From Candidatus Woesearchaeota archaeon (lineage in GTDB: Archaea; Nanobdellota; Nanobdellia; Woesearchaeales; GW2011-AR4): a stretch of 39,382 bases of DNA. The DNA lies in the NCBI GenBank assembly GCA_019323655.1, contig JAHWGX010000082.1, positions 1 to 39,382 on the forward strand. The letters are read 5' to 3'. The stretch's first letter is position 1; every line of letters starts with the position of its first letter. Below the pieces are notes generated by a model, which was given only the letters and a program-made list of their open reading frames with translations, was not told the DNA's origin and searched no databases. Positions 15,676-22,458 of the stretch are shown one piece after another. The position numbers and the translations under genes were made by a program.

Positions 15676-15790
15676 GGGGCTGTGGGGTAACTTGGCTAGC
15701 CTTTCTGGTTTGGGACCAGACGACCCCGGTTCAAATAGCCCTTTTCAGAAGCATTATGCTACTAGGGCTGCGAAAGTCCGGGCAGCCCCA
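15676..15790 (+). tRNA. tRNA-Pro (UGG) with an intron in the T-loop
   Basis: Acceptor GGGGCTG pairs with CAGCCCC; D-arm GGGT/GCCT; anticodon stem TCTGG/CCAGA closes loop TTTGGGA with anticodon TGG; T-stem CCCGG/CCGGG. The T-loop TTCAAAT is split by about 41 bases (15736-15776). A73 is the discriminator; CCA is not encoded. TATA-like CTTAAATAA lies about 26 bases upstream. The ribosomal operon begins 11 bases after the tRNA, which suggests a joint transcript. Confidence 0.9.
15736..15776 (+). other. Non-canonical tRNA-Pro intron
   Basis: About 41 bases interrupt the T-loop near positions 58-60; the exact junction is ambiguous by a base or two because both ends read AAA(G)T. AGCCC (15737-15741) pairs with GGGCT (15765-15769), and loop bases TTC can pair with GAA near the 3' end, giving a relaxed bulge-helix-bulge like that cut by archaeal splicing endonuclease. 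Confidence 0.8.
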
Positions 15791-15801
15791 TTCAACTCAA
15801 A

Positions 15802-16197
15802 ATGGTAAAAGTAGAAAAATTAGGTTCTGCAAAAAGGTTTGGAGCAAGGTATGGCAGCAAGCCTAAACATGAGTTCGCTAAAATAGAGAAGGAGCAGAGA
15901 AAAAGGCATAAGTGCCCGTACTGCCATAATTTTAAAGTGAAAAGAGTTGCTTTTGGAATATGGCAATGCAAAAAATGCAATTCCAAGTTTACTGGAAAAG
16001 CGTACTCTATTGAGGCATCAATAGCTGTCAAGGGACATTCTGGCATAGATAAAACAACCTTGGAAATGCCGCAGAATACCGCTCTGGAAGAGTTGTCTAC
16101 TTCTGAGGAGAAGAGTGATTTAGGAGAGACTGAAGAAGAGGAAAGTTCCAACAAAAATCAAGAGATTTCAGATAAAGCTGATGAAGAGGCTGTTTAG
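15802..16197 (+). CDS. rpl37ae: 50S ribosomal protein L37Ae (eL43) with an acidic C-terminal extension
   Basis: Residues 1-87 match eL43: SAKRFGARYGSKPKHEFAKIE, then a C2C2 zinc ribbon (CPYC ... CKKC) and FTGKAYSIEAS. The family is usually about 80-95 aa; here about 44 extra residues rich in Glu/Ser follow (SEEKSDLGETEEEESS). First protein gene of the operon with rpoP, pfdB, UPF0147 and COG1325, all closely spaced. It starts 11 bases after tRNA-Pro. Confidence 0.95.
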   Translation: MVKVEKLGSAKRFGARYGSKPKHEFAKIEKEQRKRHKCPYCHNFKVKRVAFGIWQCKKCNSKFTGKAYSIEASIAVKGHSGIDKTTLEMPQNTALEELSTSEEKSDLGETEEEESSNKNQEISDKADEEAV

Positions 16198-16198
16198 A

Positions 16199-16336
16199 AT
16201 GGTGGAATACAAATGCTTTCAATGCAATAAAAAAGTTGCTCAGGACTATTTGAGAAAAAAAATCAGGTGCCCTTACTGCGGCAGCAAGATACTTTTTAAG
16301 CCGAGAAGTGTTTCTACAAAGGTAAAAGCCAGGTAA
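16199..16336 (+). CDS. rpoP: DNA-directed RNA polymerase subunit P (Rpo12), 45 aa
   Basis: The 45-residue protein begins MVEYKCFQCNKKV and has the zinc-binding pairs CFQC and CPYC followed by GSKILFKPR, as in archaeal RpoP/eukaryotic Rpb12. It is the normal length. ATG is 1 base after the eL43 stop and the stop is 1 base before prefoldin beta, so it is in the middle of the operon. Confidence 0.93.
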   Translation: MVEYKCFQCNKKVAQDYLRKKIRCPYCGSKILFKPRSVSTKVKAR

Positions 16337-16337
16337 A

Positions 16338-16673
16338 ATGGCAGAAGTCTTTAAGGAAGCGGAGGGGAAGATTAACCAGCTGCAGCTGATAGAGCAAAGC
16401 CTGCAGAATCTCTTAATCCAAAAGCAGCAGTTTCAGCTTCAGCAGGTGGAAATAGAGTCTGCATTAAAAGAACTGGAAAAAGTTGATGAGGCATACAAGA
16501 TTGTAGGGAACATAATGGTGCTCTCAAAAAAAGACAGCCTTAAGGCAGATTTAATTTCTAAGAAGGATGTTACAGCCCTGAGGATAAAAACAATGGAAAA
16601 GCAGGAAAACCAGCTTAGAGAAAAGGCAACCAAGCTGCAGAGCGAAGTTCTTAAGGAGATGGGTCAAGATTGA
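16338..16673 (+). CDS. pfdB: Prefoldin beta subunit
   Basis: 111 aa with two long coiled-coil helices (residues about 5-45 and 72-108) joined by the beta-hairpin segment VDEAYKIVGNIMVLSKKDSL, the hallmark of beta-class prefoldin. In the hexameric holdase it passes unfolded proteins to the chaperonin. Operon position after rpoP is the conserved archaeal order. Confidence 0.93.
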   Translation: MAEVFKEAEGKINQLQLIEQSLQNLLIQKQQFQLQQVEIESALKELEKVDEAYKIVGNIMVLSKKDSLKADLISKKDVTALRIKTMEKQENQLREKATKLQSEVLKEMGQD

Positions 16674-16680
16674 ACTGAAA

Positions 16681-16932
16681 ATGAAATTTGATAAACTTGA
16701 AAGAGTAGAAGCAACCTTAAGCGAACTAAAGGACGATGGTACAGTGCCTAAGAATGTGAGGCTGAAGATTGAAAAAATACTGGGGCTGCTTAATGAGAAA
16801 ATAGAAAGGCATATCCAGGTGAGTAAAATCCTTAATGAGCTTGAGGAGATTGCCGATGATACAAATTTGCAGCCTTATACAAGAACTCAAATATGGAACA
16901 TTATAAGCGAGCTGGAGAAAATACTGGCCTAA
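16681..16932 (+). CDS. UPF0147 family protein, 83 aa
   Basis: Small helical protein matching UPF0147 (LSELKDDGTVPKNVRLKIEK and ILNELEEIADDTNLQPYTRTQIWNI). It is widespread in archaea next to prefoldin beta; function unknown. It starts 7 bases after the pfdB stop. Confidence 0.9.
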   Translation: MKFDKLERVEATLSELKDDGTVPKNVRLKIEKILGLLNEKIERHIQVSKILNELEEIADDTNLQPYTRTQIWNIISELEKILA

Positions 16933-16936
16933 TTAA

Positions 16937-17392
16937 ATGAGAATAGCACACCAAGTCAGGATAAAGGTTTTTTCTTACGAGAAGAATAATGATAATGAAT
17001 CCTTAATTCTCAATAAGCTGCTGCAGCTTTTGCCGTTTGATATCGAGACTGAGAAAATACTAATTGGCAAGAGCGAGGCAAAAGGCTTTAATGAAAAGAA
17101 GATAATGGTTTTTGAAGCCACCCTGACAAAAGAAAAGCATACCAACAAATTTCTGGAGAATTTAGCGGAAAGCCTTGATGATGGGCAGAAAAAACTTATA
17201 CTTTCGCAATTGGAAAGCAGGCTGGACAATAATCTTGATTTTTTCCTGCGCTTTGACAAAAACGAGTACCTGAAAAACAATAAATTGAAGCTTACCGGTT
17301 CCGGAGACTGCTTTCATATAGAAGCAAGCATAGCAGCATTCCCAAAAAAAAGAGAGATTGGGCTGGATATTCTGAGGAAAGTTTTTGGTTGA
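16937..17392 (+). CDS. COG1325-type predicted RNA-binding/exosome-associated protein, 151 aa
   Basis: The order AHQVRIKVFSYEKN ... LLPFDIETEKI ... GFNEKKIMVFEATL ... FLRFDKNEYL ... IEASIAAFPKKREIG matches the archaeal RNA-binding family PF01877 (COG1325), often annotated as an exosome-linked subunit. It starts 4 bases after UPF0147, the last intact gene of the operon. A decayed trpG tail follows within 5 bases. Confidence 0.85.
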   Translation: MRIAHQVRIKVFSYEKNNDNESLILNKLLQLLPFDIETEKILIGKSEAKGFNEKKIMVFEATLTKEKHTNKFLENLAESLDDGQKKLILSQLESRLDNNLDFFLRFDKNEYLKNNKLKLTGSGDCFHIEASIAAFPKKREIGLDILRKVFG

Positions 17393-17395
17393 ATG

Positions 17396-17566
17396 CGGAT
17401 ATTCCATGTAGTTTAGAGGTCTCTGCAAGAAGTGAAAATGATTCTGCCATGGCGTAAGGCACAAGGAGTATTTTGTAGTGGGCATCCAGTTTAACCCTGA
17501 AAGCATCTTAACTCCTCTTGGAGGATGATTATAGAGAACCTTTTGAAAAAAGTTTGGGAAAAATAA
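17396..17566 (+). pseudogene. trpG: 3' fragment of anthranilate/aminodeoxychorismate synthase glutaminase (trpG/pabA)
   Basis: Reading with frameshifts gives PCSLEVSARSENDSAMA, then VRHKEYFVVGIQFNPESILT, then IIENLLKKVWEK-stop, which matches the end of class I glutamine amidotransferases (LxVtAxsexgxIMAvxHkxxxVxGVQFHPESILTxxG...NFL). The catalytic His of FHPE is Asn here and at least two frameshifts are present, so it is non-functional. Only the last 55 or so codons remain; no parent gene lies in the window. Confidence 0.75.
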
Positions 17567-17639
17567 ATTTATTTCTTTATTACTTTTAAGTGATTAAATA
17601 TAGAAAGGTTTATAAATTGGTAGTTCTGTGTGGGTGTAT

Positions 17640-18326
17640 ATGGTTATTGATGTAGGAGATGGGTCCTTTAGTGCAGAGCGTGGAATCTTATTAGCTGAGG
17701 GAATAGAAGGACCAAGACCTACAATAAAACTCATACTGGAATTAACTAACAGAAATTTAAATTTATTGAGGTATATCCATTATGGATTAGTTGAAACCCC
17801 ACCACTAAAACATTTTAACCCTTATCTAGACCTGATTGATACACTTACTTATGCATCATCATCTTGGAAATTAAGGGAGCACGATTTAGAGGGTTTTACA
17901 GCTGAATATTTGTCTTGTACTAGCCTTTATGCACATTTCGATGCAGTTTGTGGAGTTAGCAGGGACTTGTTTAATACAGAAATATCAGCAGAATTTGAAG
18001 ATTTGTACCGTCGACTAAACCCTTTTGAATTTAAGGAGGTGGGATTAGAAGCAAGGCTTGCAAGGCTTGAGAAGGATAATCCACAGGCAGTGGAAGAACT
18101 AAAAAAAAGTTTACAGAAACCTGTTCTTACACATGTCTTTGAAGACCAATATTCTCAACTGGTAAAAGAAAGGGGCGGTAATGAAGGAATTATGAGCATG
18201 GGATTTGATTCTACAAGCGATCAAGTTGTTGAATTAGCTAAAAATATAGCCGGAAAAATATCGAGTTTCCCTCTATTGCCTTTAAGTTGGGCGTCAAGAA
18301 TAGAGGGTGTGTATATAATTAGGTAA
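17640..18326 (+). CDS. Hypothetical protein, 228 aa
   Basis: Unrecognised. TTTATAAA at 17609-17616 lies 27 bases before the ATG at 17640, so a leaderless start there is preferred over the GTG at 17628. N-terminus MVIDVGDGSFSAERGILLA, then a helical middle (YLDLIDTLTYASSSWKLREHDL) and a region rich in Leu/Glu (EARLARLEKDNPQAVEELKK). No signal peptide or membrane helix. The stop is 1 base before the next ATG, so it forms a two-gene operon with 18328-19641. Confidence 0.6.
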   Translation: MVIDVGDGSFSAERGILLAEGIEGPRPTIKLILELTNRNLNLLRYIHYGLVETPPLKHFNPYLDLIDTLTYASSSWKLREHDLEGFTAEYLSCTSLYAHFDAVCGVSRDLFNTEISAEFEDLYRRLNPFEFKEVGLEARLARLEKDNPQAVEELKKSLQKPVLTHVFEDQYSQLVKERGGNEGIMSMGFDSTSDQVVELAKNIAGKISSFPLLPLSWASRIEGVYIIR

Positions 18327-18327
18327 A

Positions 18328-19641
18328 ATGCTATACAAAGACCCTAAGGACCAAAAAGCCGCATTTACGCCTTTAGAGCCGCACCAGATGGTAAGGGCTG
18401 CTTTAGTCAGGGGAATGAGGCCTGAATATACTGGGAGAGAAAAATATAGGGATTTGGTAAAATTATATTCCAAAGTTGATGTAGGCAAAATTGATACGCT
18501 CTTTAGCTTAATGGGAAAAGAACAACTTAAAGAAAGCGAAAAAAAATCTCTTGACGTTTTAATTTTAAAAGTTGCTTATGACAGCAAGAACTGGAATAAT
18601 CTGGATTACAAGCGTCTTAAGCAGCAGGGAGTAATTGTTGAATATTCCGGAGATTTATCAGGCTTAGTGAAAAAAGTTTCTGAAACTGAGGAAAACAGAG
18701 TTGTTTTTTACCAAACCCCTCAATGGGGCAAGGCAGATTATGTAAAGCACATTCACTGGAGAAATAAGTTAGTTTTAAATGGCCCTGATGTAACTATCCA
18801 GTTTGCCAAGGACAAAGGATTTGAGCTGCCTAAAAATTTCTTAAAATACAGAAAATTAACAGAAGAAGTCTACAAGCTACTTGAAAAGCATAGGTTTACA
18901 TACAAGGAGGCTTTAAAGACAGCAATAAAAGTCCTGAAAACACCAGAATATGCAAACAGGAACATTTCTTCTTTAGTCATAAAAAACAGGAATGGCAATG
19001 AATTAATACAGCATCAGCTTGATTTTATAGAATCTGCTGAGATGCTTCGTTACATACTGGGGAGAGGTAAAGAAATAATAGAAAAGGCTTACAACAGAAG
19101 AGTACAACCTGAAAAGAATGGATACCCTGAGAGGGTGTTCTATGTTCCAAAAAGAATACCTAAAAAGGAATGGTATGAGAATAAAGTTGAAATCCATTAT
19201 CTCCCTGACTTTAAAAATACAAAAAAAGACATTTTGGGGTGGATGAACACCGTAACAATATGTGACTGCGAGCATGCTCTTAATCTTAGAAATTTTGAAG
19301 TAAAAAGAGGAAGGACATCCCGTATTATGCAGACTCTTGACGCGCATGCAGGGGCTGTTGTACTTGAGTTACAAAGACAGGGAGGATTAAGCCCAAACAA
19401 AAGCCCAAATAACATGAGTCCATTGCCAACCAGGACTCTTGTAGAATTTACCGATAGGCTGAGGTATAATGTTGCAATAGAAACCCAAATTGGAAGAACA
19501 AGAAAAAGGGAAAGGCTTACAGAGTGGCAGGTAGAGATTTTAATCAATCAACGGATAAAAGAAGAAAAATTGAAATATGAAGATATGTATGGCCCTAAAG
19601 AGCCAATAAAGAATTTTATTTTAAGACCGATGTATGCTTAA
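18328..19641 (+). CDS. Hypothetical protein, 437 aa
   Basis: Unrecognised. It is basic and soluble, alpha/beta, with KVDVGKIDTLFSLMGKEQL near the N-terminus, a beta stretch VVFYQTPQWGKADYVKHIHW, and a C-terminal third with clustered Cys/His (TVTICDCEHALNLR) followed by TSRIMQTLDAHAGAVVLELQ. The CDCEH cluster and abundant Lys/Arg would suit nucleic-acid binding or cleavage, but this is a guess. It is coupled to the preceding unknown gene; the pair follows the orphan trpG tail and looks like accessory cargo. Confidence 0.6.
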   Translation: MLYKDPKDQKAAFTPLEPHQMVRAALVRGMRPEYTGREKYRDLVKLYSKVDVGKIDTLFSLMGKEQLKESEKKSLDVLILKVAYDSKNWNNLDYKRLKQQGVIVEYSGDLSGLVKKVSETEENRVVFYQTPQWGKADYVKHIHWRNKLVLNGPDVTIQFAKDKGFELPKNFLKYRKLTEEVYKLLEKHRFTYKEALKTAIKVLKTPEYANRNISSLVIKNRNGNELIQHQLDFIESAEMLRYILGRGKEIIEKAYNRRVQPEKNGYPERVFYVPKRIPKKEWYENKVEIHYLPDFKNTKKDILGWMNTVTICDCEHALNLRNFEVKRGRTSRIMQTLDAHAGAVVLELQRQGGLSPNKSPNNMSPLPTRTLVEFTDRLRYNVAIETQIGRTRKRERLTEWQVEILINQRIKEEKLKYEDMYGPKEPIKNFILRPMYA

Positions 19642-19746
19642 GGAATAATATGATAGTGAAAAATAAAGCTAGGCCAATAAAACGCTTAGTCAACGAGTTT
19701 GAATTGCGCAATCCTTTATATACTACTTCTCTTTGGTTTTAATCTA

Positions 19747-20451
19747 ATGAACAAAATAATTAAAATTTACCAAACCTTATTTGGAAGTTATGGAAATCAA
19801 AACTGGTGGCCTGTTACCAAAGATGGCGAAACCGCTCCAAAATACCATAAGAGCATTAATTTAAATGAAAAGCAAAAACTGGAGATATGCTTTGGAGCGA
19901 TATTGACGCAAAACACCAGCTGGAAGAATGTTGAGAAAGCAATAATACAATTAAATAAGAACCAGTTAATAAACATAAATAAAATAATAAAAATAAATAA
20001 CAAAAAACTGGCCAGTATAATCAAATCCTCCGGCTACCACAACCAGAAGGCAAAGAAACTGAAAAACTTCTGCTCTTTTTTATCAAAAAATTACAATTCA
20101 AAGCCGGATAAATTTTTTAGCAATAATATTGAAGAACTGAGAATTGAGTTGTTGTCTGTTAACGGGATTGGCCCTGAGACTGCAGACTCTATAATTCTTT
20201 ACGCTGCAAAAAAGCCAATATTTGTCATTGATGCATACACCAAAAGAATAATGGGAAGGTTAGGCTTTGAGGAGGATAGTTATGAGGGGTTGCAGAGCAT
20301 GTTTATGGAAAATCTGGATTTAAATGAAAAATTATTCAACAACTACCATGCATTATTAGTGGAATTAGGAAAAAAGGCCTGCAGGAAAAAGCCTTTGTGC
20401 AATGAATGCCCAATAAAGAGCATTTGCAATCATTACAGCAATAGTTCTTAA
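19747..20451 (+). CDS. HhH-GPD DNA glycosylase of the endonuclease III/MagIII group with Fe-S cluster, 234 aa
   Basis: The start at 19747 (MNKIIKIYQTLFG) is chosen because the upstream frame encodes no family residues and a CTTTATATA box lies 26-34 bases before it. Motifs: EICFGAILTQNTSWKNVEKA (early helices), helix-hairpin-helix VNGIGPETADSIILYA, catalytic Asp in FVIDAYTKR, and a C-terminal C-x6-C-x2-C-x5-C cluster (CRKKPLCNECPIKSIC). The lyase Lys of E. coli Nth (GVGRKTA) is Glu here (GIGPETA), so it is probably a monofunctional glycosylase, as in MagIII-type enzymes. Confidence 0.88.
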   Translation: MNKIIKIYQTLFGSYGNQNWWPVTKDGETAPKYHKSINLNEKQKLEICFGAILTQNTSWKNVEKAIIQLNKNQLININKIIKINNKKLASIIKSSGYHNQKAKKLKNFCSFLSKNYNSKPDKFFSNNIEELRIELLSVNGIGPETADSIILYAAKKPIFVIDAYTKRIMGRLGFEEDSYEGLQSMFMENLDLNEKLFNNYHALLVELGKKACRKKPLCNECPIKSICNHYSNSS

Positions 20452-20467
20452 ACAAAATTAATAAACA

Positions 20468-20560
20468 CGCGAAATGCGAACATGCCCTTAATGCAGCATA
20501 TAAAAAATGCTGCCGACCGCAATGGGGAGGCCTATAATCCCAAGATTAATAATTTTAAAT
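20468..20560. other. Intergenic stretch with consecutive stem-loops
   Basis: Between the glycosylase gene and the 20658 gene there are CGC-GAAAT-GCG (20468-20478), GCAGCAT-ataaaaa-ATGCTGC (20493-20513, perfect) and GGGG/TCCC around AGGCCTATAA (about 20523-20540). It is locally more GC-rich than its AT-rich surroundings. It could be a terminator or a small structured RNA; no known RNA class is recognised. Confidence 0.35.
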
Positions 20561-20657
20561 AGCAAGCGGAAAACGGCAAAAAACAATAATTAAAATTTAT
20601 TAAAAATAAACAAATAAAACAACAACTTTAAATAACAATTGAAAACAAAAGATAATT

Positions 20658-21344
20658 ATGGCACTGGAAACTGTAGCAATAATTGTAATTATCGCGCTCA
20701 TTCTCTTTTTTTTATGGGCTATCCTTAGGAGAGTGTTTAGGCTGCTGTTCTATGCCAGCCTGATAATCTTCTTGCTGCTTGCCGCAAACATATTTTTTGT
20801 TTACAGGGATGCTGCGGATTTAAGGGAAAACTTTGATGTTTCAACAAAAAAGGTAATGCTGGTGGACAACAACAAGGTCATTACAGGATTTTTGCTTGAT
20901 GGCGATGTTAATCTTCTGGCAAGTGAGGACTTGGAAAAATTTTCCTCTTACTTGGAAAGTAAAGACTATGAGGAGATTTTGGGAGACAGCTATAAGCTTA
21001 TGGTGTTTGATTTGGGGATAATCTCAAGTTTAGACGAGGAAATAGAGCTTGATGACGAAATAATTACAAAAGAGCAGGCAATATCCGCTTTAAAGTCTGA
21101 TGCAGATGCAAATGAAAAAGCAGAGCTTTTTGGCGATATACTGACAAGCAGCATTTTAAGCTCAAGAAACCCCTTGTTCTTCTTTTCAGAGTTTAAGAAA
21201 GGAAATATTGTGATTTACCCTGAAACTGCATTGTTTAAGACTGTGAAGTTCATCCCTCTGTCCTTTGTCAAGGATGCCACGAAAAATATCTTTGAAAAAA
21301 CAAAGGAAACAGCAAAGAGCTTTGTGGTTGAGGAGGGTGAATAA
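20658..21344 (+). CDS. Membrane-anchored protein with cytosolic or external domain, 228 aa
   Basis: Two adjacent hydrophobic helices at the N-terminus (VAIIVIIALILFFLWAIL and LLFYASLIIFLLLAANIFFVY, residues about 5-50) separated by a short Arg-rich turn. The rest is acidic and soluble-looking (EEIELDDEIITKEQAISAL). The family is not recognised. Single gene, convergent with 21354-22367. Confidence 0.6.
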   Translation: MALETVAIIVIIALILFFLWAILRRVFRLLFYASLIIFLLLAANIFFVYRDAADLRENFDVSTKKVMLVDNNKVITGFLLDGDVNLLASEDLEKFSSYLESKDYEEILGDSYKLMVFDLGIISSLDEEIELDDEIITKEQAISALKSDADANEKAELFGDILTSSILSSRNPLFFFSEFKKGNIVIYPETALFKTVKFIPLSFVKDATKNIFEKTKETAKSFVVEEGE

Positions 21345-21353
21345 GATATAAGC

Positions 21354-22367
21354 TTATAGAAAAGAGAATGGGTTTACTGCTGGTCTGGAAGCTATTTCTT
21401 TTGTAATCGTTCTGCGGCTTATTAATATTCCTACTTCACTCGTTTCCAATTTAACATATTTGCCTTCTTTAACAGGTTCACCTGCATAATTGCCTTTAGG
21501 AACGTAAATTGTAGGCGTTATTCCTCTGTTTTTAATATAAGCAACAGTCTTGTTGTATGCAAAGGTCTGCGCATAAGATGATCTATGTGCTTTTTTGCCA
21601 TGTGTGCTTACATATTCTGGGAGTTGAGAAGCAATATTATGAATTCTAAAGTCCTTGAGCATTGACTCCAATTTTTCCTTCCCAATGAAGCTCTCAAACA
21701 AGTCTGCTTCAGAATCATCCATCGTATAAGTAGCTTGAGAGCCGTATTCAAGTATTTGCGATAACCATAATTTATTTAGGTTTACTTCTATCGTTGCACT
21801 TTCTTTATTATTGTAGAACATAAAAAAACTGTCTACTGAAGGATTAAAGGAGCCGTACTCTTTTTGGAGCTTACTTACTATGTTGTCTATTACCCCACTT
21901 GTGAACCCCTGTACAACTGGAACATTAAAAGGCTCTCTTTTTATTGGATCATAAACCTCAAAAAGGGATGTATTTTCCATGCCTTGGATGCAAAGAATAG
22001 CTCCCAAATGCAATGTTGCATCAAAAGAAGTCCAATAGTGCACAAGGCCACTCTTAGTAGATGTCAAGTCATATTTTTTGAATAAAGGGGTAATTTTTTC
22101 ACTGCCTTTTACAGCATAACCTAGAACAACTCTTTTTGGATTTTTGCCGATATCCCAAGATTTAGGCGCGCTCCACCTTTTTTTTGATTTTTTGTAGAAA
22201 CATCCAGTGATGTCAACTGTTCCATCAATAACTTCTAATTTACCATCATACATCTCCTTAATAGTATCTAACAGTTCTTCTAACTTTTTTATTGATTGTT
22301 CCGGAGTTTGGATTAATGTTCCAGTTTTCCACCTTGTGCGGGTATCTTTAATTTTAATCACTATCAA
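21354..22367 (-). CDS. Hypothetical soluble protein, 337 aa
   Basis: Unrecognised. The longest frame starts with TTG (MIVIKIKDTRTRWK); an in-frame GTG two codons later is an alternative. The N-terminal half has beta-strand character (KLEVIDGTVDITGCFYKK, KRVVLGYAVKGSEKITPLF) and a His/Trp-rich patch (GLVHYWTSFDATLHLGAI). The C-terminal half includes HGKKAHRSSYAQTFAYNK. No signal peptide or membrane helix. It is isolated between convergent and divergent neighbours, like a typical accessory gene. Confidence 0.55.
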   Translation of the reverse strand: MIVIKIKDTRTRWKTGTLIQTPEQSIKKLEELLDTIKEMYDGKLEVIDGTVDITGCFYKKSKKRWSAPKSWDIGKNPKRVVLGYAVKGSEKITPLFKKYDLTSTKSGLVHYWTSFDATLHLGAILCIQGMENTSLFEVYDPIKREPFNVPVVQGFTSGVIDNIVSKLQKEYGSFNPSVDSFFMFYNNKESATIEVNLNKLWLSQILEYGSQATYTMDDSEADLFESFIGKEKLESMLKDFRIHNIASQLPEYVSTHGKKAHRSSYAQTFAYNKTVAYIKNRGITPTIYVPKGNYAGEPVKEGKYVKLETSEVGILISRRTITKEIASRPAVNPFSFL

Positions 22368-22397
22368 GTAATATACTATTAACTATATGAATTTTTT

Positions 22398-22452
22398 CAT
22401 CAAATTTTCCATTATTTATCAAAATATTTATATATTAATTCAAATTTTGATG
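22398..22452. promoter_or_regulatory. Inverted repeat flanking the TATA box of the Lrp-like gene
   Basis: CATCAAATTTT (22398-22408) and AAATTTTGATG (22442-22452) are inverted copies with one mismatch. They flank the TATA-like ATATTTATATATT (about 22424-22436) and the second arm ends 6 bases before the ATG. This is a plausible autoregulatory site for the Lrp-type regulator. Confidence 0.5.
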
Positions 22453-22458
22453 TAATTT

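Noticed and set aside
19650..19742. Thirty-codon frame between the unknown pair and the glycosylase gene
   Set aside because: No ribosome-binding site, no similarity noticed to any gene tail, and it overlaps the glycosylase promoter.
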